Assembly: GCF_002994745.2 (NCBI RefSeq)
Contig: NW_020126836.1
Location: forward strand, 1-64,000
DNA: 64,000 nucleotides
Reading direction: 5' to 3'
Origin: Rosa chinensis
Taxonomy: Eukaryota > Streptophyta > Magnoliopsida > Rosales > Rosaceae
Made by a program: the position numbers and the translations under genes
Notes under the pieces: generated by a model
What the model was told of the DNA's origin: nothing
Seen by the model: only the letters and a program-made list of their open reading frames with translations
Database searches by the model: none
Part shown: positions 11,565-22,879 of the stretch, one piece after another
Layout of the letters: each line of letters begins with the position of its first letter
How positions within the stretch are numbered: position 1 is the stretch's first letter

Positions 11565-12240
11565 TTACTTGGAATATATATATTGGATGGTGTGGCATTG
11601 GGTGAAGAAATAATGGTGACTTTATTTGGATTATTATTTCGAGCATTTGCTTATGTCAGAAATATATATGTATTGGTAGAATTGTTGTGATGCAACTAAT
11701 ATTTGTGAGTGAGTTCATATATTGTTTTGGGGTATGACTTTTCGGGAAATAATATGTTGTGGGAAATGGTATTTCTATTGTTTTGAAAAGTGTTTGAAGA
11801 TGTGGGAGTCACAGGTTGTGATTTCTCCTTTTTGGCGATTTGAAAACATTTTGGGTCCAGTGTGACTCATTTGAGTGTTTTGATCTAAGGGTCATGTTGG
11901 CCTAAGGATCCGAGGTCACAGGTTGTGACCTCAGGCAATATATCGTAAGGCTGAACCTTGGCCGAGGTGACAGGTTACGATATATTCAGTTAGAGCTCTA
12001 GTCTGTCTACCAACGTGTCCAGGTTGGACCGGATTTTCATATTGATTTGTTAGGTTAACATTTCTTATGATTTTGTCACGGGGTGACTTGTGTTGTTTTT
12101 TTTGGGAAAAGAATGTTGGTTTTTAAGGAAACATGGTGTGTGTTTCTTTTCTTTGAGTTGAAAGGTTTTCCTCGCTATTCACGTGAGTTGTTTGACTTCC
12201 TTATTTATGTTCATTCTTCATTTCTATTGTTTGATTTTAA

Positions 12241-12402
12241 TGTAATCTCCTAAACTAAGTCATATGCAGGGATTACTGTCGTTTGTATTATTTGTTTTAA
12301 TGTAATCTCCTTAACTAAATTATATGCAGGGATTACTATGAATTCTTTTGTTTATTTTCATGTGATCTCCTGAACTAAGTTTCTATGCAGGGATTACTGA
12401 TT
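12241..12402 (+). repeat. Three tandem 60-bp units in LTR family 1
   Basis: Units start at 12241, 12301 and 12361, exactly 60 bp apart. Each has TGT(A/G)ATCTCCT.AACTAA followed by ATGCAGGGATTACT. The related unit at 32872-35620 carries two such units (about 34998 and 35059) with slightly different spacing. Confidence 0.92.
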
Positions 12403-13212
12403 TTGCTTAATTCTTATTGTGGGTACAGTTGTGGGTTGTGATCTGCAGTGATTGGAAAATGAGTTGGGATGGCATGATTTTGGCAACCGTGTTATGTTGA
12501 GGGAAATGAGTATGATTTCCTGGTTATGCCATTGAGGCAAAGGAATGGTGATCTGATAGATTGTGGGGATGCAAAATGTTTAAAATATTGGGGGTTATTT
12601 GTATAATTGGAGATTGTGGGAAATAAGATAAAATGAGTCGAGAGTCAGAGCATGTTGATTTTGATATGAGTTAACTTACGTGAGCATGATATGATATGAT
12701 ATGAACTTGATGTTTGGTTGTGTTTTGTGGACTTAAATATTGTTGCTTTAATTCATCTCATGAATTGAGAAATTATAAGCATGCGTGACGTGAGTCACTT
12801 TAATTGAGTTTACTCATACGGGCTGAAAGGCTTACCGGGTTTGTTTTGTTCAATCCCGGTGCACTATTCTATAGTGTAGGGTTTATTAATTATGCAGGTT
12901 TGAATATCGAGTGATCATTATCAAAGCTGAGGTGTACGTTTGATGGTGTGGACATGGAAGGGTGCTCTTAGTTTTAAGTTTTCCGCTGTGTAATGAGTGT
13001 GGTGGGTGCGTTTACTTATTGAATTGTTATTCAGTTTAATTTGTAACTCTCGGAATGTAATATGTGACTCTAAAGAACGAGTCGGTATTGACATTGTGAG
13101 CTCAGTTTGTTTGTTGCTTAGTTTAAATGAAAAAATTTCTATGTGTGTTTTCTTGTGTTTGTTCTCGCGTTTTGGATTTGAATTTTCTTTATTCAAAATT
13201 CAGGGCGTGACA

Positions 13213-15600
13213 AGGACTATAGAATATTAAAGTGAGATAGATTTACAAGGCATTATCTCTCTTTGTAATACAAGGTGTTATCTCTCTTTGTAATAGATTT
13301 TTCTTATTTCAAATTTTTTTTTTTTTTTGACAATTTTTGAAAATGTATTTAGTGTTGTTTTAATTTTATTACTTTTATCGTTCACATCTCAAATTCGAGT
13401 TTAGGCCCTTAAAATCTACCAATACCGGTTTCAAAGCATGAAATGTTATGCATTCTAAACCTACACAATGAACTTTTCTTTGGAAAACAAAATGTAATTA
13501 TACTTTAAAACTCAATAACACAATTTCTAGGTTTGTTAAAACTCAATGTTTTTTTTTTTTTTTTTTCAGATTATAATAGAAAACTCGATTGGATTAACTT
13601 AGACCTCTCTCTCTAAATCCAACGACCTCTGGTGCTTGAGGCTATCATATACACGTTCCCTTCTGTCTGACGGCGCGTTCAAGTGACTCTGTCGTTGGAC
13701 GGGCTGTAGTGGCTTGGTCTCTTCTCGATCGGGCTACTGGGTGTGATGGTCGGAGATCGAGCTTCTCCAATCATTTTCGATCTGGAGCTCTCTAATCTGA
13801 GGTTGTTGGCAAGAACAAGCACTGCTGGTGTGGATGGGTCATTTAGGTTGATGTCGCTCTGTCGAATCATCGTTGTCGGGTGGGATTGGTATGACGTGGT
13901 GGCTGGCTGAGCCAAATAAGAACGAGTTTTACTCGAATCTAAGTAGGTTGTTGGCTAAAGGTCCGTCATTCAATGCCTTGATTGTTGGTGGATCCAGATC
14001 TAGTCTTTACACGGTGGTGTTTGGATGAGCACTGGTGGTGGAGTCTTTTCTTGAAAATGGTGGTTGTGCGGCAGTGACGGTGGCCAAAAAGTAGCTGCTG
14101 TCATGGGTCGTCCGGCTAGCTTGTCGGGAGATCCTGTTTGTCTTGGGTGAGATTGGGCTTGGGTTCATTCTCTGGAGTTGTGGTTATTTTCCTACTTTTC
14201 TTTCTTTCTATTTTATATTTTCAATAAGTCCCTATGAATTACTGGTAGGAGAAAGTGGGTTTTGTCCCGGTGGTAGCCCTCAACGTGGCTTGTCTAGGGT
14301 AAGGCGGCGAGTAGATTGTTTCATCAAATGGTTGCAACCTCCTAGTGGTAGGATGAATCTAAGTGTCAGCAGATATTTATCCAGCCGTCAACATAATATA
14401 TAGGAAAGCTATATTGATTATACAATGGCTCTGCTTGAATTTTATCTTTCTGTTATGTCACTTTTACTGTAAAGCAAATGGAATAGTAGTGAAGCACTCT
14501 TTCCTAGTTGATGCATGTTAGAATACAATGGTTCAGTAGAGACTTTTACTATCATTTCAGATGTACTCTCAATGCTTATTATAATATGGGGTTTAGACAT
14601 TGTGCTAAGTACAATAATGCGTCTATTGCACTTAGGTAAGGCAATTCTGTCTCTATCAATCAAATAATCACTTAGACGGTTATACCAAATTCCCCCCCCC
14701 CCCCCCCTCCCCCCAAAATATATTTTATAGTTTCATTAATTAAGATTTGAGAGCAGCTACACCAGCCCTTATTTATAGAATAAAAATTAACAATTAAAAA
14801 AGAACTCAGTGGTTTCTTTGCAAATATCAATGACGGTCTGCTTTAAACAGCATGCTCATTAGTATTTATAAACGACCACAAACCTTGAGAGTTTATTACT
14901 AACTGTTTAATTAATTTTGATATTCATTGACTTAAAAAAAAAAAAAACCTCTTGCACTTGTAAATTTTGAATCAGCTTTCAGTTTTGAGAGATAATTAAT
15001 TTTCTGATTGTACTTGTAAATTTTAAACCAGCCTTCAACAAAATCCCGGGACAGCAGGGTTGGAAGATAGCTCGACATTCTTATTCGCCACTTAGCAGAT
15101 TGAATCCTAGGGATGGCAGGGGTTTATTAGAGCTCTTCTTATTCCCCAAAATTTTATTTTCTTTCATTTAAACTTGTTATTGTGTAATCCAAGCACCCCA
15201 ATTGTTCAATCATAAATCATCATTTGGTCTTTTATGCGTCACCAGCAGCGGAGAATACTTTTAAAATATGATTAGTGCTCACATTTAGTCGATAGTATGT
15301 ACTGTTTCGGTATCCTTTTTGTTCTATTCTCATTTGTGTTTTGTTTTAGCTTTTATAGGGGAGAATTTTTAGGTTTGATGCTGGCAATTGTCCCATTATC
15401 TGAGTTGGTACATTGTTTAGATTGAACTTAATTGCAAGTAAAATTTTTATCTTCTAGATTGTTTTTGATCTTTTGTCCTGAAAAAAGGGTTTTGATTTTG
15501 TGCTGCTTTGGGAAAAAAAATGAGATATTGTTTTTGCTACGACAAATAGAGGGAGTGTGGGGAAATTGGTCAAGATTAGGATGTGTCATGAAAACACAAG
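13213..15600. other. Non-coding stretch with poly-T, poly-C and a GC-richer island
   Basis: Contains poly-T runs (13314-13328 and about 13551-13567), a GC-richer island at about 13600-14400 whose open frames resemble no family I know, and a poly-C tract at 14692-14714. The island could be the 5' part of a decayed retroelement, but no RT or Gag motif supports this. I see no gene. Confidence 0.4.
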
Positions 15601-15639
15601 AAGCTAAATTACTTTTATCAATTGTTTTTTTTTTTAACC

Positions 15640-15860
15640 CACCCCTCTTCATTCTTGATGGGGCTCGAACACATGATCACTCAAATGAAACTCATTGTTT
15701 TTTTTTTTCTTTTTTCATTTTTTAAAAGAGGATCAAAGGATTTCACTCATGTCCCTATGGTGACTCGAACCCATGACTTCGTACACATAATCGCTCAAAT
15801 GAAACTCATTGTTTTACCACTCCACCAAACACATGCACCTAAAATTACTTTTATCGATTA
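15640..15860 (-). repeat. Two tandem tRNA-like (SINE-type) heads
   Basis: On the minus strand, about 15760-15845 reads TGGTGGAGTGGTAA (A-box-like), a spacer with CAATGAGTTTCATTTGAG, then GGGTTCGAGTCACC (B-box-like). A second, 5'-truncated copy at about 15645-15700 repeats the spacer and has GTTCGAGCCCC. This layout is typical of the RNA polymerase III promoter of tRNA-derived SINEs or a tRNA relic. Poly-T/poly-A stretches lie beside both copies. Confidence 0.5.
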
Positions 15861-15910
15861 ATTTTACCAAAAAGAGCTACTTGTGCAACTTCAGTGTGAG
15901 ATTTTTTTTA

Positions 15911-16664
15911 GGGTGCTTCTATTCATACCTCCACATTTGGCATATGAAGTTATGAACCTCTCTAAATTTTTGACAAATTTATTTCCTATTATGCCCTTCT
16001 AGAAAACTGTAAAAATATCTATTTAGTTTAGTACAAGCCTTAGATTGATGATTCATATTTATGTTTCGAGTTCAAATGACCTGGAATTGGGTTAACCTTG
16101 AACCGCCACATCAATTAATATATATTCTTCATTCCAACAAATTGTTTACACAAAACTCCAACTCGTGAAAGCAAGCATCGATCTTTGATAAATATTTCAC
16201 TCTAACACAGTTTGAAAAGTTCCCCAATTCCTAAATTAAACTGCTTTCACTCCTTTATGAAAACCCAAAATCAAAGAAGATAATATCAATGAAGATAGGG
16301 AGTGAGAGGTTTTTGTTTAGAAAAGACTATTTGGATTCAAAAGTGTTTTGGATAAATACCAGGACTTTTGTAAAATTCAATCACCCAATTCTATAGCAGT
16401 TAGTATTGACCAAGACACCACCAAATTCTTACCGGCAATTTTGAGGCAAAGTAGTGAAACAACAGAGAGAAAGAAAAACAAAAAGAATATGGGAGAAAAC
16501 AAACATAGAAAGACGAAGAGTCATGAACACGAAGATGGAATATACGGGGATTGGGTTTCTTCATGTCAATTCTTTTTAGGGTTTTAGAGGGTAAAATGAG
16601 AAATAAATGTTTACAAAAATTTAGGGAGGTCTAAATACCAAATATGGAGGTATGAATAGAAGCA
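15911..16664. mobile_element. Non-autonomous TIR DNA transposon (about 750 bp)
   Basis: Imperfect terminal inverted repeats of about 65 bp. The left begins GGGTGCTTCTATTCATACC and the right ends GGTATGAATAGAAGCA; both arms share CTCCA.ATTTGG and CCT.CCTAAATTTTTG-type blocks. The length of the TIRs suggests a Mutator-like MITE. I could not find a convincing target duplication because both flanks are T-rich. The interior frame at 16348-16587 (79 codons, Lys-rich) resembles nothing I know. Confidence 0.72.
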
Positions 16665-16849
16665 TTCTTTTCTTTATTTAGAAATGACTCCAAAATGAGA
16701 TTCTTGAATAAGAAAAAGAAGAAAATCAATTCCCACACCAACTATTTTGAACCTGATTTAGTACCAAGCAACTACATTGAACAATAAAAAATAAAAATAA
16801 AAAAAAATACTTTGTGAGGACAAGGAAGGTCAGTTAAAACGGAGTCAGA

Positions 16850-17215
16850 GAACGAGGTTTGGGGTACACTGACCCAAACGTTCAGTGCACAACCTCAATT
16901 TCGTTAGCTTTGCGGCATCGGCAGCACTGTTAGCATTACAAGAGATCCAATTCCAAGAGAGAATGCTAAGAAGTCCGCAGATACAAAGAAAGTAATCAAA
17001 GTATGAAACTCAATGAGAAAAGGATAGATTCTCCATTTACCTTTCCCTATGTGATTTCCCAAAGCTGAAATTGGCTCTGCGAGTCACTTTCCAAAACAAT
17101 ATTGTCCAATTGGACCAACTTCAATCCATCCACAAGAAAAAGAGCTATGGCTTCAGCTCCAATAACAGATCCAACATTGTGTAATCTAAAGGAACCAGGT
17201 ATGAAATTACCCATT
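16850..17215 (-). pseudogene. Fragment of a LINE-type RNase H domain
   Basis: Reverse translation of about 17075-17200 gives GAEAIALFLVDGLKLVQL then DNIVLESDSQ. This matches the plant RVT_3-type RNase H core, where the Glu and Asp are catalytic. About 16900-16970 gives SWNWISCNANSAADAAKLT, the C-terminal NxxADxLA-type block. The two pieces are in the expected order with a frame break between them. No RT is visible. It ends about 85 bp beyond the 3' end of the UGT gene and is probably a 5'-truncated insertion. Confidence 0.6.
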
Positions 17216-17300
17216 TTCATGATACTTGAAAACTACAGAACTACTAGCTAGCCTTGATCCTTTTCCCCCTCCAAGGTACATCCTAATTGAAAATACAGTG

Positions 17301-18766
17301 TTACTGAATTTTGGATCCTCTTCCTTCTCCCTGTGAATGAAGTTCAGAAACAAAATCATCTATAGCTTTAAGGGAAGACCCCTTTGCTTCACCATCCTCC
17401 CCTACAGCTCCTCTTATCTTCTCCATAATCTCACCAGCTCTTCTCCTCATCTCACCACCTTCCCCACTGTCGTCCACCACCAACTCAATCACTCTCCTCA
17501 CCTCCTCAGCCTCCACATTACTCTTCACACCCCTCGTCAGCTCCACACTCACACCCATCTCCTCCACCAACATCTTCGAGTTATACGCCTGCTCCGCCGC
17601 CAGCGGCCACCCGATGATCGGCACCCCTCTGCTCAAGCTCTCCACCACCGAGTTCCACCCGCAGTGACTCACAAACGCTCGCGTCGCCTCGTGCGACAGA
17701 ATCTCCAGCTGCGATGCCCAGTTGTGCACCAATAACCCCTGCTTCGTCTCCCTCATTCGTTCCTCGAAACGCTCCGGCAGCCACTCCGGTCGGAACTCGC
17801 CCTTCAAGTCGTGACCCACCGGCGGCCTTATGACCCAGACAAAAGGCTTCCCGCTCTTTTCCAATCCTTTGGCCAATTCTATCATCTGGGAGGCACTGAT
17901 CGTGTTCTGAGAACCGAACGAGATATACACCACCGAATCGGAAGCGTGCGAGTCGAGCCACTCAATACATTTCTCAGCCGAAATTCCGGATTTCTTCCCG
18001 GAATATTTTTGGCTGGAAATATTGGAAGCCAAGACAGACCAAACAGGAACCTTAAGGTAATTTCGCAACACTTCCAATCCGAACGGCTCAATTTCCTCAA
18101 TGGTGTTGCATATGCAACCAAAAGACTTCATCGAGAGCGAGATCTGCGGCTGGAAATATCTCGACCAAGAATCAGTACCGTCGGCGGCTCTCAAAACGGA
18201 TGCAAGTGAGACGGTGTCAAACGACACCGTTCCGGGAACCCCGGAAGGTGGAACTCCGCGTCTTCTGAAGACACACTACGATGCGGGAGATGTTGCCAGA
18301 TGGACACGTACGCCGCCGTGCCGTAAGCCCCACCGGTGGTGAAAGCGACGTTGACGGTGCCGAAGCTTTTCGCTACATTCACAGCCCACCCAAAAAACAC
18401 GTCGGAGATTAAGCAAAGCGGCGGCTTGCCTTCTTTTTCGGTGATGTCCGAGACAAGGCGGCGAGTCGGAGCTTCGAGATGTTGCGATGCAGTGAAGAGG
18501 TTTCCGACTACGTTGAGAGGTATGTTCTCTGTGTTCTCTGTGTTGGGCGGGAGGCCATAGTCTTCGCTGCGGAAGGGAAGCTCGGCCAAGTGGATGTTGG
18601 TGTTGGGTTGAGCAGACCGAAGGTAATGGGCGTTGAGGGCGGTGGTGGCGATGGTGATGGTGAACCCTGTTCTGTGCTGGATTTGCTTGGCTAGGGCTAG
18701 GAACGGAATCAGATGGCCTTGAGCCAAGAATGGTAGCATCACTATGTGGTCCTTCTCAAAACCCAT
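17301..18766 (-). CDS. UGT92A-like family-1 UDP-glycosyltransferase, single-base frameshift
   Basis: Intronless, about 490 residues in two overlapping frames: N-terminal half 18191-18766, C-terminal half up to 18227-18231 and ending at 17301. The N-half starts MGFEKDHIVMLPFLAQGH, containing the catalytic His of plant UGTs, and has ISDVFFGWAV with the partner Asp. The C-half carries a complete 44-residue PSPG box at 17589-17720, from WASQLEIL to GWPLAAEQ, including HCGWNS; the final Gln favours UDP-glucose. The family transfers sugar from UDP-sugars to small acceptors in the cytosol; the acceptor here is unknown. FRSEDYGLP, ADGTDSW and the PSPG neighbourhood resemble Arabidopsis UGT92A1. The frame breaks near 18229, where GAACGG stands where GAAACGG would keep the reading. 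This is either a recent mutation or a sequencing error, since the rest is intact. Confidence 0.85.
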
Positions 18767-18838
18767 CTCTGAAATTCTTTGATTTTTGGCTTTTGGCTCT
18801 GAAGGGGTTTTGGGATTTTACTGTATGAATGGACTGGC

Positions 18839-18847
18839 TATATATGC
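18839..18847 (-). promoter_or_regulatory. TATA box of the UGT gene
   Basis: CATATATAG on the minus strand, about 73 bp upstream of the ATG at 18766. That spacing suits a plant core promoter with a short leader. The same block is conserved in the orphan promoter at 9445-9453. Confidence 0.7.
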
Positions 18848-18859
18848 TTTTGGAATGCT

Positions 18860-21432
18860 TGTGAGAGTTTAGAGTAGATGCTCATCAATGACGTCTTCTG
18901 GTTGGTTTGGCATTTATGATCTGTTGCTTTCGTTTTGGTTCAAAATTGTCCTGGGGTGATTTTGTTGATTAATATTGGCGGATCCAACGGTTACACAACG
19001 ATTTTTAAGCAAAAGTAGAATTACATTATACTTTTGAGGATTGAATGCATGTTAGGGGAAATGAGGCATGCATCACCACCTTTTTGTTTGGTCGATTTGT
19101 GTGGTTGAAAAGCATTGAGGAGGAATCAGAACTCTACCCTTTCAACTATATATAGGCTGGACCATGGTAAAGGAATTTGATGCTTTCCTCTTGGCATCCA
19201 GTACACCACCTTCTGCAGTCCTGTGTCTCCTTTTTGTGAATTTTTGGTCGACAGTTCTCGTCGGCGGTCGACTTTGGCTCTTTTATCTATACGACTCTCT
19301 GAGCACCTGAGGACTGGATTGTGTCACCAGTGACATGCCGGACTTTTCTGTGAGAAAATTGTACTTTTGAGTTTGATGTCGAGAAAATGCCAGGAAATAT
19401 GGTATTTTTGTTGGAATGAAATTGCCGACATGCCACTAGGAACTAAAGTACGATAGCTATCACATACATGCAGACGAAACATGAGATTGGTCCTACTCTA
19501 ACCTTATCAATATTTATCCAAGTGACATTTGGCACCTATGTATTATCTCTATTATCAAGATATTGAAGGATGAGGATGAGGATCGAGTGATCCTTGGCTT
19601 TATAAAAGGTTGGTCCATGCACACACTTACAAAGAGTACTGTTGTGTAGAAGATCACCCATTCTCCGATAGCTTCACAAGGCTGGTTTCTCAATCCCTAA
19701 ATTTATATCTGCATATGAATTGCCCGATTGATATGTTTAACTCGATTACAGTTATATTTATGTCCGTTGTGATTTCTTAAAGTACGGGCAACAATATATG
19801 CATGACTGTGAATTCAAAATCCCGCCAACTTTAACTAGTACTAGAAAGTTCGTCCGCGCGATGCTGCAGATTTGTCTTTTTTATAGGCGATAGAGCAGTA
19901 ATCACAATCGTAGAATGTTTGCTAAATATGCTATCGTTTTACATACCATAAAAGCTGGTTCACAAACTTCTTCACTAACTCATCCAAACTTGAGACTATT
20001 GCACCCTACATGCGTAAGAGAAGACAATTGGTAAGGAAACTGATGTGGTACGTTCATTGGTTTAAAATGGTACCAACTTTGGAAGTAAGTTGTCCTTTCC
20101 CATCTCTACTAGTGCTACATTTCTCATTGATGAAATCTATGAAATCTTTTAAATCTCAGCCTCCACCATACTCTTCACCATCCTTTTTGCCCTTTGGAAA
20201 AAAAAAAATTCAATGTCGGATATCAACTCACTCCATACTTGCACATGACTTGTATTAGGCCATTTACTTATCCCTCTATAATCTCATTTTTCTTTTTAAC
20301 ATAATTTCCCTATCATATTTTGTCAATGTCAAAGCAAATTGACCAAAATACAATAAACTCACTTCTCAACCACCGTCAGTGCTAAGATCAGTCTAATTGC
20401 TCCTCCAGAGAAGGATGCTACTACGGGATCAACTTCACTGCAATTTGACAGAGAAGAACATCAATCAATGAAACTGGAAAAGACATTAGTATTAACATCA
20501 TTAGCTTGATATCCACATATGTAACATGGTCAGTTCCCTAATGTGTGAAACTTAAGGATCCTGACCCTACTTATTGATAGTTCTAAATCAGAAGATACTA
20601 AAATGAGAATAAAGTTGAACTGAAAAACGAAGCGTACCTGATAGGGTGCATGCATTAGTTATATTTCTCTCTCTCTAATTCTTCCATTATCAAATCTATA
20701 CATTCCTCCATTTCTGCCTTGTATGGATCACCAGCCTTTCCACATTGCAAGTTGAATTAGATGCAAGAGAATAATTCTGCATGTGTGGCTAAAAATTCCA
20801 GCAGGACCAGCCTATATATAATCTCCTCCATTTTGGCTGCAAGGGACAAATATGCCACAGCCAACAATTCCATAGTCAAAGCTTTTGTTTTCTTTTCTTC
20901 TTTCACGTTTGCTCTTCACTTCATGAAAAGGATCTGCACAATTGCAAAATACTAATTCAGTGATGACTTTGAAAAGGAACTAAATCCAAATGTAGTGGCA
21001 GAAAATTCCATCCATTAGATAAAAAATGAACACAAACATATTATAAGAAACAGCAGACATAAGCTTTCATATTAATTAAACTAAAATGGGCATATATTGA
21101 TAGTTCACACACACAACCTGAAAGGTCTTTTAATTCAATTGTTACTGAAACAGCAATCAATTACTATCACTAAAGCTGGCTTTTTTCATATACTCATGTC
21201 TTTAACCAAAACTTTAAGCATTTTCTTCTATTTCTAATATAAAGCAACCCTCTGATCCAATATTTTCGAACTTGTCCTTCAATTTCTACCTACTGAATTT
21301 CTTAGCAAGTAGAATTGAGGAAAAAAAGAAAAAAAATTAGGTCAATATAACACACTCAATCCAGTCCAACCACTTAGTCCAGATGCTATAATATTGGTCA
21401 AGCCCTGATTTTTTTTTTTATATGTCAAATCG
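18860..21432. other. Intergenic DNA upstream of the UGT gene, with one weak protein-like remnant
   Basis: Mostly AT-rich without clear genes. At about 20700-20960 on the minus strand the translation contains LLAVAYLSLAAKMEE, which is reminiscent of the cyclin-box sequence of plant D-type cyclins, then AGDPYKAEMEECIDLIMEEL after an in-frame stop. This is too short to name a gene. I see nothing else that can be supported. Confidence 0.35.
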
Positions 21433-21441
21433 ATAAAGTTA

Positions 21442-22494
21442 GGATTAATTTCAGTTTACCCCCCTGAGGTTTGGGGGTGAAATATTTCACCCCCTCTACT
21501 TTCAATTTTAAATTTTTACCCCCTAAACTTTTCAATTTCAATCAGTCTTGTCCAATTTTTACTGTTCCGTCCAAATTGAACGTTAAGTTTGACTTTTGAG
21601 GGCTAAAATGGTCATTTCAACATAAAAAATATAAAAAAATTAAAAAAATAAAAAAATAAATTTTTTTTCTTCTGGTTTTTAGTTATTTATTTTTTATTTA
21701 TTTTTTTATTTTTTTTGTCTTCAACCTATACACCACAAATTATAATAGGTTTATAAAAACAAAAAAATATTTTAGGTGGTTGAAAGCCGCTAACTGGTCT
21801 ACGATATTTGTAATATATCTCCGATAAAGTGAAGAATTTTAGAATATATCCCCAATAAAGTGAAGAAATATCTGTAAAAAATAATTTTACACTTATCTGT
21901 AAATAAATATCTATATATCCCCAATAAAGTGAAGAAATATCTGTGTAAAATCATTTTTGGTCTGCGATATTTGTGATATATATCCAATATTTATCTGTAA
22001 ATAAATATCTGTAAAAAGTGATTTTATACAGATATTTCTTCACTTTATTGGGGATATACAGATATTTACTGGATAAAGTGTAAAATCATTTTTTACAGAT
22101 ATTTCTTCACTTTATTGGGGATATATCCTAAAATTCTTCAATTTATTGGATATATATCACAAATATCGTAAACCAAAAATGATTTTACACAGATATTTCT
22201 TCACTTTATTGGGGATATACAGATATTTATTTACAGATAAAGTGTAAAATTACTTTTTACAAATATTTCTTCACTTTATTTGGGATATATCCTAAATTCT
22301 TCACTTTATCGGAGATATGTCACAAATATCGTAGACCAGCGAGCGACTTTCAACTACCTAGAGTATTTTTTTGTTTTTATAAACCTATTATAACTTGTGA
22401 TGTATAGGTTGGAAATAAAATTTAAAAAAAAAAAAAGAAGAAACAGAACAAAAAAAAAAACAAAGAAAAGGAAAAAAAAAAAACTAAGAAACAG

Positions 22495-22528
<34 letters not shown>

Positions 22529-22750
22529 TAAAAACAGAAGAAAAAAATAATAATTTTTTTTAAAATTTTTTATGTTGAAATGACCATTTTAGCCCTCAAA
22601 AGTCAAACTTAACATCCAATTTGGACGGAACAGTAAAAATTGGACAAGACTGATTGAAATTGAAAAGTTTAGGGGGTAAAAATTCAAAATTGAAAGTAGA
22701 GGGGGTGAAATGATTTCACCTCCAAACCTCAGGGGGGTAAACTGAAATTA
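21442..22750. mobile_element. Palindromic Mutator-like MITE with internal repeats
   Basis: A 1309-bp element flanked by the 9-bp duplication ATAAAGTTA (21433-21441 and 22751-22759), the size typical of Mutator-like elements. Both arms begin TAATTTCAGTTTACCCCCCT (left) or its inverse, and about 200 bp of each arm are near-perfect inverse copies (a CCTCAAAAGTCAAACTTAA block on one side, its complement on the other). The central 21780-22340 is itself a dyad, built of several copies of TTCTTCACTTTATTGGGGAT in both orientations. Nothing in it encodes a protein. A long poly-A lies at about 22496-22526. Confidence 0.9.
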
Positions 22751-22879
22751 ATAAAGTTAATAAAAAAAAGAGATACTTATGGCGAGTTTATAACTTCATA
22801 TATGCATATCTGTATATATGAAATTTGCATAAAAACAAAAGAACATGAAATTGGTGTAAGGCCAAATACTAAATATAGA

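Larger units (their letters stand above)
10022..13212 (+). mobile_element. Long (3.2 kb) non-coding LTR-like unit, family 1
   Basis: Starts TGTTATACCCC and ends GGGCGTGACA. It is colinear with the unit at 32872-35620, which has a perfect 5-bp target duplication. Shared landmarks: the AAAGGTTGACTTTTTAT block and GTTGTAGAGCGCGTCG near the start, GAAGACGCAGC then GGTGAGTAAATCTCAC near the middle, a (TA)n tract, GTTAGAGCTCTAGTCTGTC, TCATACGGGCT, and GACTCTAAAGAACGAGTCGG near the end. No protein domain is visible. The best reading is a solo LTR or a relative of large non-autonomous retrotransposons. Flanking 5-mers (ATGAT and AGGAC) do not match, so recombination or decay at one end is likely. Confidence 0.72.

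Noticed and set aside
17337..17735. Plus-strand frame of 132 codons
   Set aside because: Shadow of the UGT coding strand; Ser/His-rich composition comes from the antisense codons. The frames at 17811, 18100 and 18479 are rejected for the same reason.
20700..20960. Cyclin-D-like LLAVAYLSLAAKMEE match on the minus strand
   Set aside because: Only about 15 residues resemble the family and a stop follows soon; kept as a note in the intergenic entry, not as a gene.
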